DNA from: Mytilisepta virgata
Lineage: Eukaryota > Mollusca > Bivalvia > Mytilida > Mytilidae
DNA: 64,000 nucleotides
Direction: 5' to 3'
Assembly (NCBI GenBank): GCA_028015205.1
Contig: CM051516.1
Coordinates: forward strand, 52,642,230-52,706,229
Of the stretch, positions 48,936 to 61,201 are shown in pieces. A model generated the notes under the pieces. It saw only the letters and a program-made list of their open reading frames with translations, had not been told where the DNA came from and made no database searches. Numbering within the stretch: the first letter of the stretch is position 1; the number at the start of each line of letters is the position of its first letter. Made by a program: the position numbers and the translations under genes.

Positions 48936-50369
48936 TTTGTTAGAAAGATTTTGATTGGTTGACAAAAGTGCAAAACTTACGGTATGGAATGAAAAACTTA
49001 CGGTATGGAATTGAAAACCAACGCGTTGGTTTTTCATACCGTATGAATTACGAATCAACGCGTTGAAAGTAATAACCAGCGCGTTGAAAGTGAAAACCAA
49101 CGCGTTGAAAGTAAAACCAACGCGTTGAAAGTAAAAACCAACGCGTTGAAAATTTCATACGGTATGTTCATACCGCCAATGACACGAACGGCCACTCATA
49201 TTCTTGTTCAAAAGGCCATAATAATACCATGAACGCAGAGAACAGTTTTACTCTCGACAGGTTTTCAAAAATGAGCAAAAACCACAGAAATAAGATTAAA
49301 AGTAACAAAATTAATCGTTTAAATCATTCTTTATGCCTCATCCAACAAAGGCTGGTAATTCGTGGTTCACATCAATATCTGGTTTTTGTGTTGTTTGTAA
49401 ACCCCCAGACTGTTGATTACCCCCATTGTGGTTTGGCTGCACTGTCTGTATGGCTGGTGTTGTCGTAATTTCTAGCGAGCTGTACATACAAAAAATAAAT
49501 AAAATATTGGTGGTTGCCGAAAATAATTCATTCTAGCTGTGGAAATTTATACAAACCTTTGTACATTCGAAAACTTTCTATCAAGATGACAAATTGTTGT
49601 AAGGCGACACAATAAAAAAAAAACCCTTTTGCAAAATGTATACGCAATAGTACGGTTTGTTGTAAATTACGGAATGAGGTAACCTTATAACACTTTTTCC
49701 ATGGAATAGAAATTGAATTCAGCGATAGCTTTTCTTTATTTCCATGTTTCCCACTATTTTTCTGGATCCCGATCTTTTGCTGATATTCCATTCCCAACAT
49801 CTGTTTGGGAATTTCATACTGCTCCAACTACGTGTACACTCTGCCATATTAATACAAGTCTGATGTTTTATTCTGATGTTTTAATATTGTATATAACAGT
49901 CTCTCATAGTTCTTTTAAGAATTGCACATGCACTCTAAATTTTATACTGTGTATTATATGTCATATTGTGTTTATACATGTATGTATGTGGTGAGACTCA
50001 AATAACTATTGAACCTTGAACCCTGATTCATGAGATATATACATTTTGATAAATTATGTCTCTCAAACCCCAGCTTACGTGTATCTGTATGGATTTGTAA
50101 TAACAAACAACATTTTTTATGTTTTTAGAACTCTCAGTTCTGTTGTCTTATTATGGTGCAATCATTTGATCTTTAGTGGGCTAAGGACGTGATATTGAAT
50201 CCTGGAAATTTTAATTGAAGCACCAATGAGCATTTCTAGGCTTGAAAATGCTTCCAACTTTTATTTCAAAATGCATCACTTTGACTGGTGACAAAATTTA
50301 TAATCCTCGCGTTTTTTTTCCCGATGCGTTTGTATACCTTCGCCTCTAGGCGAAGGGAGCATTAAGTGT

Positions 50370-50815
50370 TACCCTTGAAAAACTCATACACAATGCTAAG
50401 AGCCACAACACGCAGACAGAGTTCGAATTTGGGCACTGAGTCATTTACGGTTCTAGAGTCATGCCCCTCTATAACTTTTAAAATTGCAATTTTTTTGTTT
50501 CCGCGCTCTAACTTTGGTTTGCCTCATCCAAATTTTATGAAACTCATACACAATGCTAAGAATTACAACATGCATACAGAGTTCGGATTTGTGTAGTGAG
50601 TCATTTACCGTTCTAGAGTTATGCCCCTTTATAACTTGGAAAATTGCTAATTTTTTCGTTTCTGCAATATAATTTAAGTTTGCCTGATCCAAATTTATGA
50701 AACTCATATACAGAATGAATGCTAAGAACCACAACACACCGACAGAGTTCGAAATTGGGCAGTGAGTCTTTTACCGTTCTAGAGTTATGCCCTTTATAAC
50801 TTGGAAAATTGCAAA
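50370..50815 (+). repeat. ~160-bp tandem repeat, three units
   Basis: Units share 'AAACTCATACACAATGCTAAG', 'CAGACAGAGTTCGAATTTGG' and 'TTACCGTTCTAGAGTTATGC'. Preceded by a small hairpin CCTTCGCCTCTAGGCGAAGG at 50338-50357. Confidence 0.85.
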
Positions 50816-51030
50816 AATACCTAAGGCTAGAACAATAGTACTCTTTAAAAACTAACAGTGACATCATTTGCTCTCAAAAAGATTTTTCACGTATTACACG
50901 CCAGCTCAAGCATTTCCTCAGACACATTCTTCGTTTTTTTCACCAAATTTTAAAATTTCTTCCTTGCTACTTTCCTTATTAACAGTGCCACTATAAAAAA
51001 TCAAATAGTTGTTTCCTAAAGCCAATTTTT

Positions 51031-51269
51031 TTAAGCAAAATACCTTTTCTCGCATACGAAGAAATGTTTGCTTTGGCAGTTCTCATCTTTAAATTTGTTC
51101 AGAGTTATCTTTCCTAATGTTAAACAATTAGCTGTTCTATTCCTCTGTGGAGTGGCATGATCCCACCAAATCTGGAATGTAAAACTCGAGTTGGAACTAG
51201 CCCAAACCCAATTACTGTCACTATACTGATCTGTTCCTCCGAGCCAAAATAGTTCACTTGAAAATGCGT
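51031..51269 (-). CDS. C-type lectin exon 4: C-terminal half of domain
   Basis: After 'TATATTTTTAG' the exon encodes NAFSSELFWLGGTDQYSDS, NWVWASSNSSFTFQIWWDHA and TPQRNRTANCLTLGK, ending CQSKHFFVCEKRYFA and TAA. Three possible N-glycosylation sequons (NSS, NRT and, in exon 2, NQT). Where WND is usual, the sequence reads FKDENC. Confidence 0.93.
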
Positions 51270-54200
51270 CTAAAAATATATTTTAACCTTTCTTAAACAC
51301 AAAATATTTATGTATACAGAACTTATATTTGTTGAAAATACTTTTAATACATAAAATTTATATATTTTACAAAGCAAATTCTCAAGCATTTTAAAACTGA
51401 ATAATGTTTTTGCCTAAAGGCACACTTTTACCATTATCACTACATTCGCTTAGGGATAGCGATCCTGTTGACTTTTTACATAGATTTGGACCGTAAAACT
51501 CTCAAATAAAGATAGAATTGCCTATGGGTTTTTTTGCCTACAGGCACAATTTCAATAATGTCACTGCGTGTGCTTAAGAAGAGAAGCGCCCGTCTTGACT
51601 TTTCTAAATATTAATTTTGCATAGATTTTAACTACTATTATTAAGAGTGAGAACTCTGTGAGTACAATGGAATTGGTATTTAAACTGATTATCACTAAAG
51701 ATGAAGTATAATAAAAGGCCATATATATTTCCTCTTTCAAGTAATTCACACCTTATTATGACGCGGTATGTGCGTCATAAATATTTATTTATGCCTAAGC
51801 ATAAATCGATTTATGCATAGGCATACCTGATGCATACGAGTACATCTTCGCTAGCCAAGACATGCAAGAGGACAGAAGCGAAATCGTTAACTGCTGTGTG
51901 TTCTTCATGTTTAAAAACTGCCTTAAGCACGTTTACTTGCCGCATTTGTGTTAAAACTGTCTCACAAAACGATATTCAGGTATTTAGAAGAAACAAAATT
52001 AGTAGTTTATTCATTCATTATTTTTTTCAACGTACCAGGCTATGACCCGAGAGATTTTGAAAGGTAAAATGGCCCTACTTCTTTAATGCCACGTGATAAT
52101 GTCTACATATATTATTACTATTTACCAATCCATATACTAATAGACAGTTATTATCAGATTATACTTACTTTCAAATGTTTTACTCAGGTAGCCATCTAAG
52201 AAAGATTTCAATTCTAGAGTGCTGATCTCAGCCAGTTGTCCTCCGAACGTTGGTGTTTTACATATTGCCTATAATATAATTAGTTTCAAAGCAGTGGCGG
52301 ATCAAAGTGTCCCCCCCCCCCTGTTTTGAAAATAACAACTAATTTTTTATGAGTATTCATCATTATCCAGTCTGGTAGTAAATGTTAGTGGTCTACAGCT
52401 GAACATTTTATATTGCCTGTAATTGAAGGACTATAGGCAGGTAGTATTACTAAAAGGTTATTGTTAGTTTGAATTAATTTGACAATTTCCTCTGAAATTA
52501 ATCGGGCGAAATTTGTAATTCCGAACGTGAACAAAAAAAACCACCAAATTGCTCAGAATGCAGGATTTCGGATCGTTTACCCCAGGTCTTGTGGGAGCTT
52601 TAGGTGGGCCCAAGACCGCTCGCCCTATTTTTTCGCCTCGATCCGCTCGACAAACAAGTTTAATCCCCCCTCCTCCCCTTCCTTCTTGAGAACTGGAATT
52701 CGCCGTGGCAAAGTTTTAAATACCTGTAAATGAACATGCACTTCTCAATAAATCGACCCTTGTTATAAAAAAAATCTCACTGAATTCAACAATATTCGTG
52801 GACTTCACCGCAATCTTCAACAGGTCATTGCATTTCATTAAGCAGTTGATACACGGTGAGAATATGGTAAGAAGCAAGTGATCTATTGCAATCGACGTGC
52901 CATGACATACGGTAAAATAGGTACGAGCGAGTGAAGTTTTAATTTCATTTCTTTTTCTTGAGGACTAATGTTTTTCAGGCCAAGACCAAATTTACGTGCG
53001 GCAGAAATTGTTCTAAGCTAAAATATTGCAAAAAAATGGACAAAATACCTATTTTAGTACCGGACTAACACTTTTTTATTTTGAATTTCTTAAAAAATGA
53101 AATTGGGGCGAATTTTCAGAATTTTTCAAATAAAGCGACCAAAAAAAAGTCTTGAAATTTACGAACTTCAAAGAACTAAAACTCAATTTAGTATTTCTTA
53201 TTCATTTTATTGAAATTGAACATGTTGATGATCATTTTCAATTTTGTGCAAAACAATTTTTTTTACATTCTAATTCACAAGAGACACCACTAATTTTTGT
53301 ATTTTTCAAAGTAAACATTCAAAACAAACGAACCTGTGCCATCGTCCATGTTTGTTTCATTGGTACTACCATATAACACATGTCATTATGTTGTTTCCAG
53401 CCAAGGTCACAGTCGGTTTGGTTGTCTGTAGTATAATAGGTAAAATTCATATATTTATTCCTTGTATCCAGCAATGTTAGTATTTATCAACGTAAGTTGT
53501 TGCCTCTGTCTTGGTATCAAAAAATCATCAAAAGTATTATCACAAATACAATAACAACATTACTTTATAACAAGCAGCCAATTAACCATAGAATCTACTA
53601 ACAGGTAGTGGGGCAATGAAGATGTCTGGGTTATAATGTTTTTGACCCGTCAATCAGTCTGTACGTCTGTCGTTGTAGTGTATGTGTTGCTTTCGGTTTT
53701 GTCGAATCATCTGTAAATTTGAATAAAGGTGTTCCACTCATCAAAATCTCGTACTAAGTTCGATTATAAGCAAATCATGATATTTTCTGCATTTAATTTT
53801 CTTGATCCTCTTTCACTTTAATTGAAGGTTTCCACTCTAACATAAATAGTCGGTGGAGCTAGTTTGATTATTAGAAAAATCTGAAAAGAGGATCAACCTT
53901 TTTGGTTGGCGGGTGGACTTGTAGAAATATTATATAATAATTCCTGGCGCCTGGATAGAACCTTCAATTTGTGTTGGATCATTTTCAAAATTGACTGAAG
54001 GTTTCAAGACATTAAAACCTCAGACGTGATCGATGATCAGAAAAATCTATAAATGAGGGGTCATTTTGTGTAGAAAAGGGAAGCTTATTTTTAAAATATC
54101 AAATAAAAATTCTTGTCTTAATAGTTTGTTTGTTTAGTTGGGGTTTTACGCCGTTTTCAGCATATTTGGCTATTCCGCGGCGACCAGTTTTTATTTGTGG

Positions 54201-54983
54201 AGGAAACCGGAGTACCCGGAGAGAACTACCGACCTTCGGTAGAAAAATTGGCTATCCTTGTCAATTTAGATCGGAGTCGAACACACCCCGTCACAGGTAA
54301 GATTCGAACTCACAACCCAGGGTAGTGATCATTAGTAGTCATGACGAACTACATAGACCACTCGGCCACCCACCGAGGCCCCCTGAATTAATAGTACTTT
54401 CTTATTTTGCTGGATGCTTTTTTAATACTTAGATGTTTTTTTTTAAAGCAATTCAAAATGAGGACAAAGAAGCCCGCGAGAAGAAGTAAATAGTGAAAAA
54501 ATCTGTATTCAAGCAGTTCAATCACTACAGATTCTTCTTCTACACGTACACGTGGGGTATGGGATATGTAAGCTTGCTCACTAAAAGGCCGTTGTATTAA
54601 AAAAGCGACCCATTACTAAGACAATAAAATCATGACACTGTACGTAGACATAACATGACATGAGGGAATATGTGCCGAGAGATGCCTGATCTTTCAAAAA
54701 TTCAGATCATTAAGCCTTGTCGTAGGAAGTTAAGTTTTTTGTATGGGGATGAGGGGAATAGTTTTACTCATCAAGTTGTTTCGTATATATTTGGTAGCAC
54801 GCGATAATCATATATCTTATAATTCATTGTAGGCAGGGTTCTTTAGGTTAAACGTTTCCTATCTGTATATAACAAGTCAGTCAATACCCGTATATACTGA
54901 ATATATTACATACCAGCAGCGGAAACTACAATTCCTGAATTTATACTTAAGAACAATAATATCACTCGTATAACCATTTTCAT
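51031..54983 (-). CDS. Secreted C-type lectin, complete four-exon gene
   Basis: Exons at 54914-54983, 53334-53425, 52169-52268 and 51031-51269 join in frame to 501 bases including the stop, giving 166 residues. Residues 1-23 are a signal peptide and about 29-162 form one C-type lectin domain. Anchors: CDLGWKQHNDMCY, WTMAQAICKT, GGQLAEISTLELKSFL, FWLGGTDQYSDSNWVW, ANCLTL, CQSKHFFVCEK. Six cysteines fit the long-form fold. Canonical calcium/sugar motifs (EPN or QPD, and WND) are not seen, so sugar binding may be calcium-independent or absent. Such single-domain lectins are a large family in bivalves, often acting as pattern recognition or feeding lectins. Confidence 0.92.
51270..52168 (-). other. 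C-type lectin intron 3
   Basis: A+T-rich; a weak internal repeat 'TTTTTGCCTA(A/C)AGGCACA' occurs at about 51410 and 51532. Nothing else recognised. Confidence 0.55.
52169..52268 (-). CDS. C-type lectin exon 3
   Basis: The exon follows 'TTATATTATAG' and encodes AICKTPTFGGQLAEISTLEL and KSFLDGYLSKTFE, ending GAA A|GTAAGT. This is the C...GG.LA.I.t..E..FL segment of the domain. Confidence 0.92.
52269..53333 (-). other. C-type lectin intron 2
   Basis: It includes a C-run at 52311-52321 and an 84-codon chance frame (52479-52733). No family recognised. Confidence 0.55.
53334..53425 (-). CDS. C-type lectin exon 2: start of domain
   Basis: The exon follows 'TATTATACTACAG' and encodes DNQTDCDLGWKQHNDMCYMV and VPMKQTWTMAQ, ending CAG|GTTCGT. 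It carries the first cysteine pair and the W..A segment. Confidence 0.92.
53426..54913 (-). other. C-type lectin intron 1
   Basis: It contains the SINE at 54123-54384; the rest was not recognised. Confidence 0.55.
54123..54384 (-). mobile_element. tRNA-derived SINE of the metazoan core-domain type
   Basis: On the minus strand the head CCTCGGTGGGTGGCCGAGTG (A-box GGTGGCCGAGTGGT) and TGAGTTCGAATCTTACC (B-box GAGTTCGAATC) resemble a tRNA-Leu-type promoter. The body has the conserved CTCTCCGGGTACTCCGGTTT stretch followed by CCTCCAC, known from several widespread animal SINEs. It is well preserved, about 260 bp. Confidence 0.85.
54914..54983 (-). CDS. C-type lectin exon 1: signal peptide
   Basis: The exon starts at the ATG at 54983 and encodes MKMVIRVILLFLSINSGIVV followed by SAA, ending GCT GCT G|GTATGT. 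Basic n-region, hydrophobic core and small residues at the end are a good signal peptide; cleavage after SAA or nearby. The second ATG two codons on is an alternative. Confidence 0.9.
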
Positions 54984-56228
54984 TGTTTCACCTTTGATAA
55001 GGCATAAAATATTCATGGGAACAAACACATGTTATACAGAAGTACATTTATGTTTATATAGATATTGTTCTTAAATATGGTAACATGTGTGTATATATAC
55101 ATGTAATATGAATAGAAATTTGAATTGGAATTGCTTTAGGAGGTCTTTTTAGTATCAAATATTTGACATGAACATTAAACATATCTGTGTTACTGATAAT
55201 GATAGTCGACCACATATGCTTCTCTATCAAATCCTTGGTAAAAAACTGGAATCCAATCATACAAATTGGACAAAGGGTGCAAATTCTCAATTCTATATCA
55301 GGATACCCAGTTAAACTGAATTCGAGATCTAAAGCTTGCAGAGTTTTTATATACACCAAGACCAGATACCATATTAACCAACAATGAAAATAGTAAAATA
55401 CCAAATGCACTCCCAGAATCTTGCTTAAATTGTCTGTTAACTCGGCCAGGAATATCTTGATTTTGTATAAACTTGTTCAAGATGTCTTGTCATGCATATG
55501 ATTGAAGGTTAACTCGTTCAGATCTTGATATGCAGTTCAACAATTGTTTGAAAGATAAAACCATATAACCATGGACCTGAAGCCAATTAAGATCCCATAG
55601 AAAAAATTACGAGCATGGTCCGTCGGGTGTGAACGAAAAGCGGGTGACTTGTGTAAAGAAAGAGTATATTTTTTTACGCCCTTAGGGACTTTCCAATGAT
55701 GTCTAAAAGAGAAGGCTAAGATACCCCCACGTGGACCACTCTCGCACCTGCAAATTTAAGTGAGTAGGCATTAGTATAATTAGGTATATCTTTTTGCCAT
55801 GCAATAAAATTAATATAAATAAAAAAGCGTTTACTTTAAACCAACTGACTGTACCGAAATCTGCATTGTAACGAAATTTTAAATGTCAAAGAAAGGCCCG
55901 GGATGTAAGAAAGTATTTTATCATCGCCTGCATCGATGTGCAGCTCGGAGTATATCATAATTATACCGCCACATTTTCAAGTATTTCACATTTACATATT
56001 GACATCGTACCCATGATACCTGGCAGTATAAGAGATCGGTTTGATGATTTTCAAAAATAAATATTCCATATAATTAGTTGTGTAAAATTGATATTGATAA
56101 TATACAATATATATAAACAACTGGTTTATCCACATACATGACATATATACTGTGTAATATATATGCATGCATGTACTCAGAGTGCACGGACGGCACTCTA
56201 AATAAAATCAGAGACATATATAACATAT

Positions 56229-56307
<79 letters not shown>

Positions 56308-57034
56308 CTGATAAAATGAACAAAGTATATATCTTTTAACACTGTCTAATGTTGGGTATGAATATCTGTACAGGGATGTGCGGAAAGTTTGGGTGGGTTT
56401 TTCAAGATTTTTGGTATTAATTCGGGGGTATGTTTTGAAAAACAAATATTTATTCGGGTTGTATTTATAAAACTTTGTGTGCCATTCGGTTTCGCACATA
56501 GTTGTATATAAACATCAGTATTAATCAGTATTAATTAGTTCGGGTGTGATTTTTCGAGATGGCTGTTTTTTTGGTAGGTATTTTCCGGTATATTATTGAC
56601 AGGTATTCTAGTATATTTCTAGTATTTGCTCGGGGACCTTTTAATTTTCTTAAGCCGCATTTCCACCCCACACCCCCCCCCCCCCTTACCGGGATTGTAG
56701 TGTACATTTTCATTATCAGATCTCCTATAACCTACATATGAATTATTTCACCAGTCAAGTCCCTGATATTGACAAAATTATTAAATGTTTGTTTTTTTTA
56801 TTTGGTTTTTTAAGTCAATGCAGAAACAAAAACTGAGAAAATTTGTGAAGTTTGTTTTCTTTCTGAATATCTATATACATTATTTTAACAATTTTCCCCT
56901 AAAAAATCCACGTTTAATTTAACTTTGAATCATTTAATTTAGTTTTCCGTAGTAGATATGGTTCTATTTATTCATAACGCGTGTGGACGTGATTCCTCTT
57001 ATTTAATTTTTAATAAATTGGGATGTCATTAAAA
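54984..57034. other. Intergenic region upstream of lectin gene
   Basis: The lectin promoter should lie at the left of this stretch, but I see no clear TATA or Inr placement. It contains the (TA)n microsatellite and G/C-runs near 56670. Confidence 0.5.
56232..56302. repeat. (TA)n microsatellite, about 35 units
   Basis: An uninterrupted TA run of about 70 bases. It creates a spurious 141-codon frame on the minus strand. Confidence 0.97.
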
Positions 57035-57516
57035 TCAAATCAAATACTTTATTGATATAAAGTCAAATAAAGGACTGTCATCAACAATTTAACAAAACAA
57101 TGGTGAACAACACAGAATATACAAAATGCAGTAGATGAAGTTAATATATGTTAAAAAATATATCTACAATGAATGAATATCCGCACAAAAATGATGACAC
57201 CACGACTGAGGATTAACCAAGTAGTAATATGACAAGATCAACTACATAAATTATGTTTGTTTTATAACACATACATAATACACAATCAATTATAATTTAA
57301 TCTCTTTTCATACATATTATTAATACCTTGAATACACATTTTATTTATATCATAGTCATTAGAGCTGAAAATGAATTTGAATTTATCCCAGTCTGACATG
57401 CTACAAAAAGACGGTACAATTTGGCTCAGCTCAGAGAAAAACCCATTTCTAGAATCAGACAACTGTGGGCACTTGAGTGTCATTAATGAATGTATTAAAA
57501 TGTTTGCGTGTTGCAA
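57035..57516 (-). pseudogene. 3' end of a truncated LINE
   Basis: The minus strand encodes LMTLKCPQLSDSRNGFFSEL, then IVPSFCSMSDWDKFKFIFSS and ends KRLNYN. This pattern ('hCP.y...R..F...i....P.f......KF.fi.s') matches the C-terminal zinc-knuckle region of many non-LTR reverse transcriptases. A 3' UTR runs to 57035 (AATCAAATCAAATACTTTAT). The 5' part is absent, as expected for a LINE truncated on insertion. Confidence 0.72.
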
Positions 57517-60043
57517 GATTCCTCAGCAAAGTGAATTAAGTGGGTAAGTGCTTTTTCGTGTAGATCTAACAATTATGTAAACTTTATTGTCTTTATCTCA
57601 TTTTTTTTTAATTCTCTAACCTTACTGTTGTAACATCATTCCAGCGTAATTAGATTATTTTTTAAAATGTTAACGCTGGCCAAAATAATTAGATATGCAA
57701 GATTTTCCCCATTGTGCCTCAATAATAAGGAACGATAATAATGTTTTAACTTCCGGTATATGGAAAATCTGAAAGTTGATTGTGGATGAGACATATTTTG
57801 ATGTTTGGGGCATACATTATATCATCAGTAATATTTTATTGATAAATTAGGTATTTTTTATACATATTGTCATGTCGTATAGGCTTATCATAACGCTACA
57901 TGATATATTTGATAAGTTTTTGTGAGTCTGTATGCCATCTAGGGAGAATAATGCCTGGCCTGGCTAAGGTCAGTAAGGACTTGTCCTTTCAGTTTCTTGC
58001 AAACACCAAGGACATGGATTTTGTTTATTACATTCTCCTTTTTCCCTGTAATACTCAAGCTGCTGTTGATAAAAAAACTGTTATCCATATTGTTTGTTGT
58101 TTATTGCCAACTCATCCATTGTGGATTTGTTTCAAATCTTTTCCAACACAGAGAAAACTCTTCAATACAATCATCTTAAAAATGTCATTGAATTTATCTG
58201 TTTATTAGGCTTGTCTCTATCAGATATTGGAGTTGTCTCCCATATGCATGAGTAATCTTTCCTCACAGAAGTAGTCTTGAATTTAACTTAAAGGGCAAAA
58301 ATTACTCCTAATATTTTCTTAAAATATTGAATTTTGGAAAGCTTTGATCAGACGTAAAAAAAATGTTCAAAAATATATCCAAAAACATATGATTAATGTG
58401 TGTTGAGAATATTGTTCGGAAGAAAACATTTTTTTGCAGAAAAATGACAATTTGTGTTCATTTCTGTCTGTGGAAGACATCTTCAAGATCGGAGAAAACT
58501 CACCAAATATGGGGAATACCTTGGATGAGTTCTATTGTCAGAAAATTCTTAAATGGAGAACCACTTTTTTGAGAGCTTGACTTACAATTTTAAATAACAC
58601 AAAGATTTGAAGAAAAAAAATAAAATCGAAAATTTTGGTTTTTTATTACCGCCGATACTCTGAAATCAGTCATCCAAAAAATAAAAATAAATTAAAATCA
58701 TTTTTGCATCAAAATTTCATAAAAGATTATAATCCAATTCATCAAAAAATAGATTATCCATCAATAAAATACTTGTAAACATGAACCAAAAATAAAATCT
58801 ATTTATAGCTGTTAGATGTCAATTTCCGAAACAAGTGTTATGAAAAGAATTTCCTAATAGAATCCATGCGGCTTCTAAGTTCGTTTTGTATGAATATCTT
58901 GATTCCGTAAGATATCGAATCCACTCATTTTCTAAATGAAAATGTACGTTGTCGTAGTCCCTTAAAAAGGAAACGGCAGATGATTAAGGTAAAGACAGCA
59001 AAATGAACAGTCAAAAAGTCTTAAAATGATCATTTGTAACCTTTGTATAGTTGGCAATATAACCAAGATTGTTCAAAATCAGTCTTCATTGTACATGATT
59101 GTTCCTCTTTTTTTTCTTCTTTTTTTCCGACCGACCGACCCTATTTTTTTAAAAAAAAATCTGTAAACCATTTAATTAAAAATAAATGGCCTTATAATTG
59201 AATGATGTTTTCCCACTCATCAGTACCTCAGATGACACGTCCACAGCCAGTTCTCAGTTACTTGTTGACATAGGGTCATACGTATATTTTTGTGTGCAGG
59301 TGCACGTTGAAGAGACTGACCATGTGACATAAGATGAAGGTCACATGAATCATATTACACTGTTGACTGGCTTTTAAGTTTTATGTCAAAAATCAGTTTT
59401 AACATACAAAATGACCTACAATCATATTACTTGTTGTGAGGATGCATCTCAGGGAGTAACACAGTCTTGCACCAAAATTAGGTCACTCTGACCTACTTAT
59501 TGCGCTGCATTGACTTATGTTACATGTATGTTTAACATCCAAGTTCAGTTCTCCTATACCAAGCAACCTTCAATCATATTACTTGCTGTAAGGGTGCATC
59601 TCCGGGAGTTACACAGTCGCCCACCAACATTATTTTCATGCTTCATTTACTTAGGTTGAATTTACATCTGAGCTCGTTCTTGGATACCAAGCGACCTACA
59701 ATCATGTTTGTGTAAGGATGCATCTTGGGGAGTATAACAACTTTCTGTCAAAAGTAGGTCACTCTGACCTAAATTTCATGCTTCATTGACTTGGGTTAAC
59801 TTTTACATCCGAGATCAGTTTTTTCGATAACTTTTATATTAGGTTTATGGAGCAAATTGGGGGAACGAGGAGAATTTTGTAAACACAGAATACCTATGTT
59901 GGTCTTATACAATAATATTATTGACATAGTATATAATGTAGATTAAAGTTGATTTTCATCCAAAATGTGACTGAATAGCTATAACATTACACGTTCCAAG
60001 TTCTACGTCTTCAAAAATATTTAAATTTTTGTTATTGATTCAG
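57517..60043. other. Intergenic region
   Basis: No gene recognised. A 102-codon plus frame at 57900-58208 lacks family resemblance. Tandem units are at 59400-59830. Confidence 0.5.
59400..59830 (+). repeat. ~130-bp diverged tandem repeat, three units
   Basis: Units share 'CTACAATCATATTACTTG', 'GATGCATCTC.GGGAGT' and 'CTTCATTGACTT.GGTT'. Confidence 0.75.
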
Positions 60044-60181
60044 TTCTACAACAGATGTCAAGATGAGTGATTACAGTGTATTAAGATATGGGAACCACTC
60101 CGTACCATTAAGTAACACTACGCCTGGAGATATGATCATGGCCAGCTGTTTTAAAAACTTCATGGTTGCTGCATGTGTCAG
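60044..60181 (+). CDS. Unrecognised multi-pass membrane protein, exon with start codon
   Basis: After the acceptor 'TTGTTATTGATTCAG' a short leader precedes ATG at 60063. The exon encodes MSDYSVLRYGNHSVPLSNTT and PGDMIMASCFKNFMVAACVR, ending GTC AG|GTATAC. NHS and NTT are N-glycosylation sequons, suggesting an extracellular N-terminus. An upstream ATG at 60055 opens a three-codon frame that stops at 60066, overlapping the start. I do not recognise the family. Confidence 0.75.
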
Positions 60182-61201
60182 GTATACAAGTATACATTGT
60201 TTACCTAGTTTATTTGGGACTTAACAGAAATTGTGTTATCACAATCTTTAATTGTTCTAGATTCTCAGCTTTGCCCACCCCACCATTTTCTTGGCACCCT
60301 GTTTTTATAAAGTACCATATTTGGTTGTAGAAAATAAGCAATGATAGATTAGACATACCCGATTTCAATCTCTAAAATCGAAGAAAAAAGCTTACTTCAA
60401 ATATACTATACACAGAGAAATTCTGGCCAGGAAGTCCTAATTGTGGTCGTCAAGAGAACTGAAATATCTTTTCATTTTCGTGTAGTCTTTCCATTATTTG
60501 TTTGCTCAATAATTAAAAATTTCTTGAAACAATTTAAACTAGTTTTGTATAAATTACAACATTAATTTTATACTGATAATTGTGTCAATCATTTATAAAT
60601 GCTGATTATGCAATGTCTCTACCTTGATCTGATCTGGAATAGTTGTGAATAAAAACAAAATATGACATCAGGATCCAAACAATGATACAAACAAAAATGG
60701 TGGTAAAAAAAATCAGAATCGAAGGGAATACCTTTTCATTGTCTACAAGCTCTTTTCACAATGTTAGGGATTTTCGTCTCAGTTGTTCTTTCTCTGTTTA
60801 CCAAGAATGGCGTATAATGGCGAATATTTTGTCTAAAAACTCTTTGGCAGGGTATGTCAGAATTGCAGACAACTAGAAATCTTACAAGAATGTGATTTTT
60901 TTTTCTCATTCTACTCTTGGTTTCATATTGCTTTATTTGTTGTATTTTGTGTGAAAAAAAAGTCCACTATTTTGTATGAGGTAACACACTATATGATGTA
61001 ACTTTTGTTTCAAGAAAAAAGTTTCTGGATAGGTTTTGACCTCAGTCAGTAGTACTCACAAAATATATATACTTGTAGGAAAAAATATTATCAGCTACTT
61101 GATACAAGTGTTGCAGAGCCATTTAGCTTGTTGATAATTTATGTTTAAACATTTTTAATCTGACAGACTTTTGGTATTAAATTTTTTTTTTTTCATTTTA
61201 G
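60182..61201 (+). other. Intron 1 of membrane-protein gene
   Basis: A+T-rich, nothing recognised. Confidence 0.55.

Larger units (their letters stand above)
47430..49199. mobile_element. Inverted-repeat DNA transposon, 8-bp target duplication
   Basis: Both ends read ATGAGTGGCCGTTCGTGTCA, identical for about 50 bases, and the inverted repeats continue for roughly 260-390 bases. They contain arrays of CAACGCGTTGGTTTTTAC units on each side, then CATACCGTAAGTTTTTCATT. The direct repeat ATTCTTGT flanks the element (47422-47429 and 49200-49207). An 8-bp duplication is typical of hAT elements, but other superfamilies are possible. No transposase is visible; the core carries a retroelement-derived fragment. 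Confidence 0.9.
43971..51030. other. 7-kb region without recognised genes
   Basis: Lies between the RLR 5' end and the lectin 3' end, both on the minus strand. It contains a tandem array (44440-45490), a perfect hairpin (45812-45865), two foldbacks, an inverted-repeat transposon and a tandem repeat (50370-50815). The missing RLR first exon and promoter are expected here. Confidence 0.55.

Noticed and set aside
49528..49827. 99-codon minus-strand frame ending near a GT, considered as the missing RLR first exon
   Set aside because: The peptide does not resemble a death-fold helix set and there is no evidence linking it to exon 1; it looks repeat-derived.
52479..52733. 84-codon plus-strand frame
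   Set aside because: It lies within a lectin intron on the opposite strand, is low in recognisable pattern and has no splice support.
54123..54384. tRNA-Leu-like gene
   Set aside because: The tRNA-like head runs into a conserved SINE core; not a stand-alone tRNA.
56074..56499. 141-codon minus-strand open frame
   Set aside because: It is generated by the (TA)n microsatellite reading IYIYIY; no gene.
57900..58208. 102-codon plus-strand frame
   Set aside because: No start context, signal or family resemblance; overlapping frames of similar length suggest chance.
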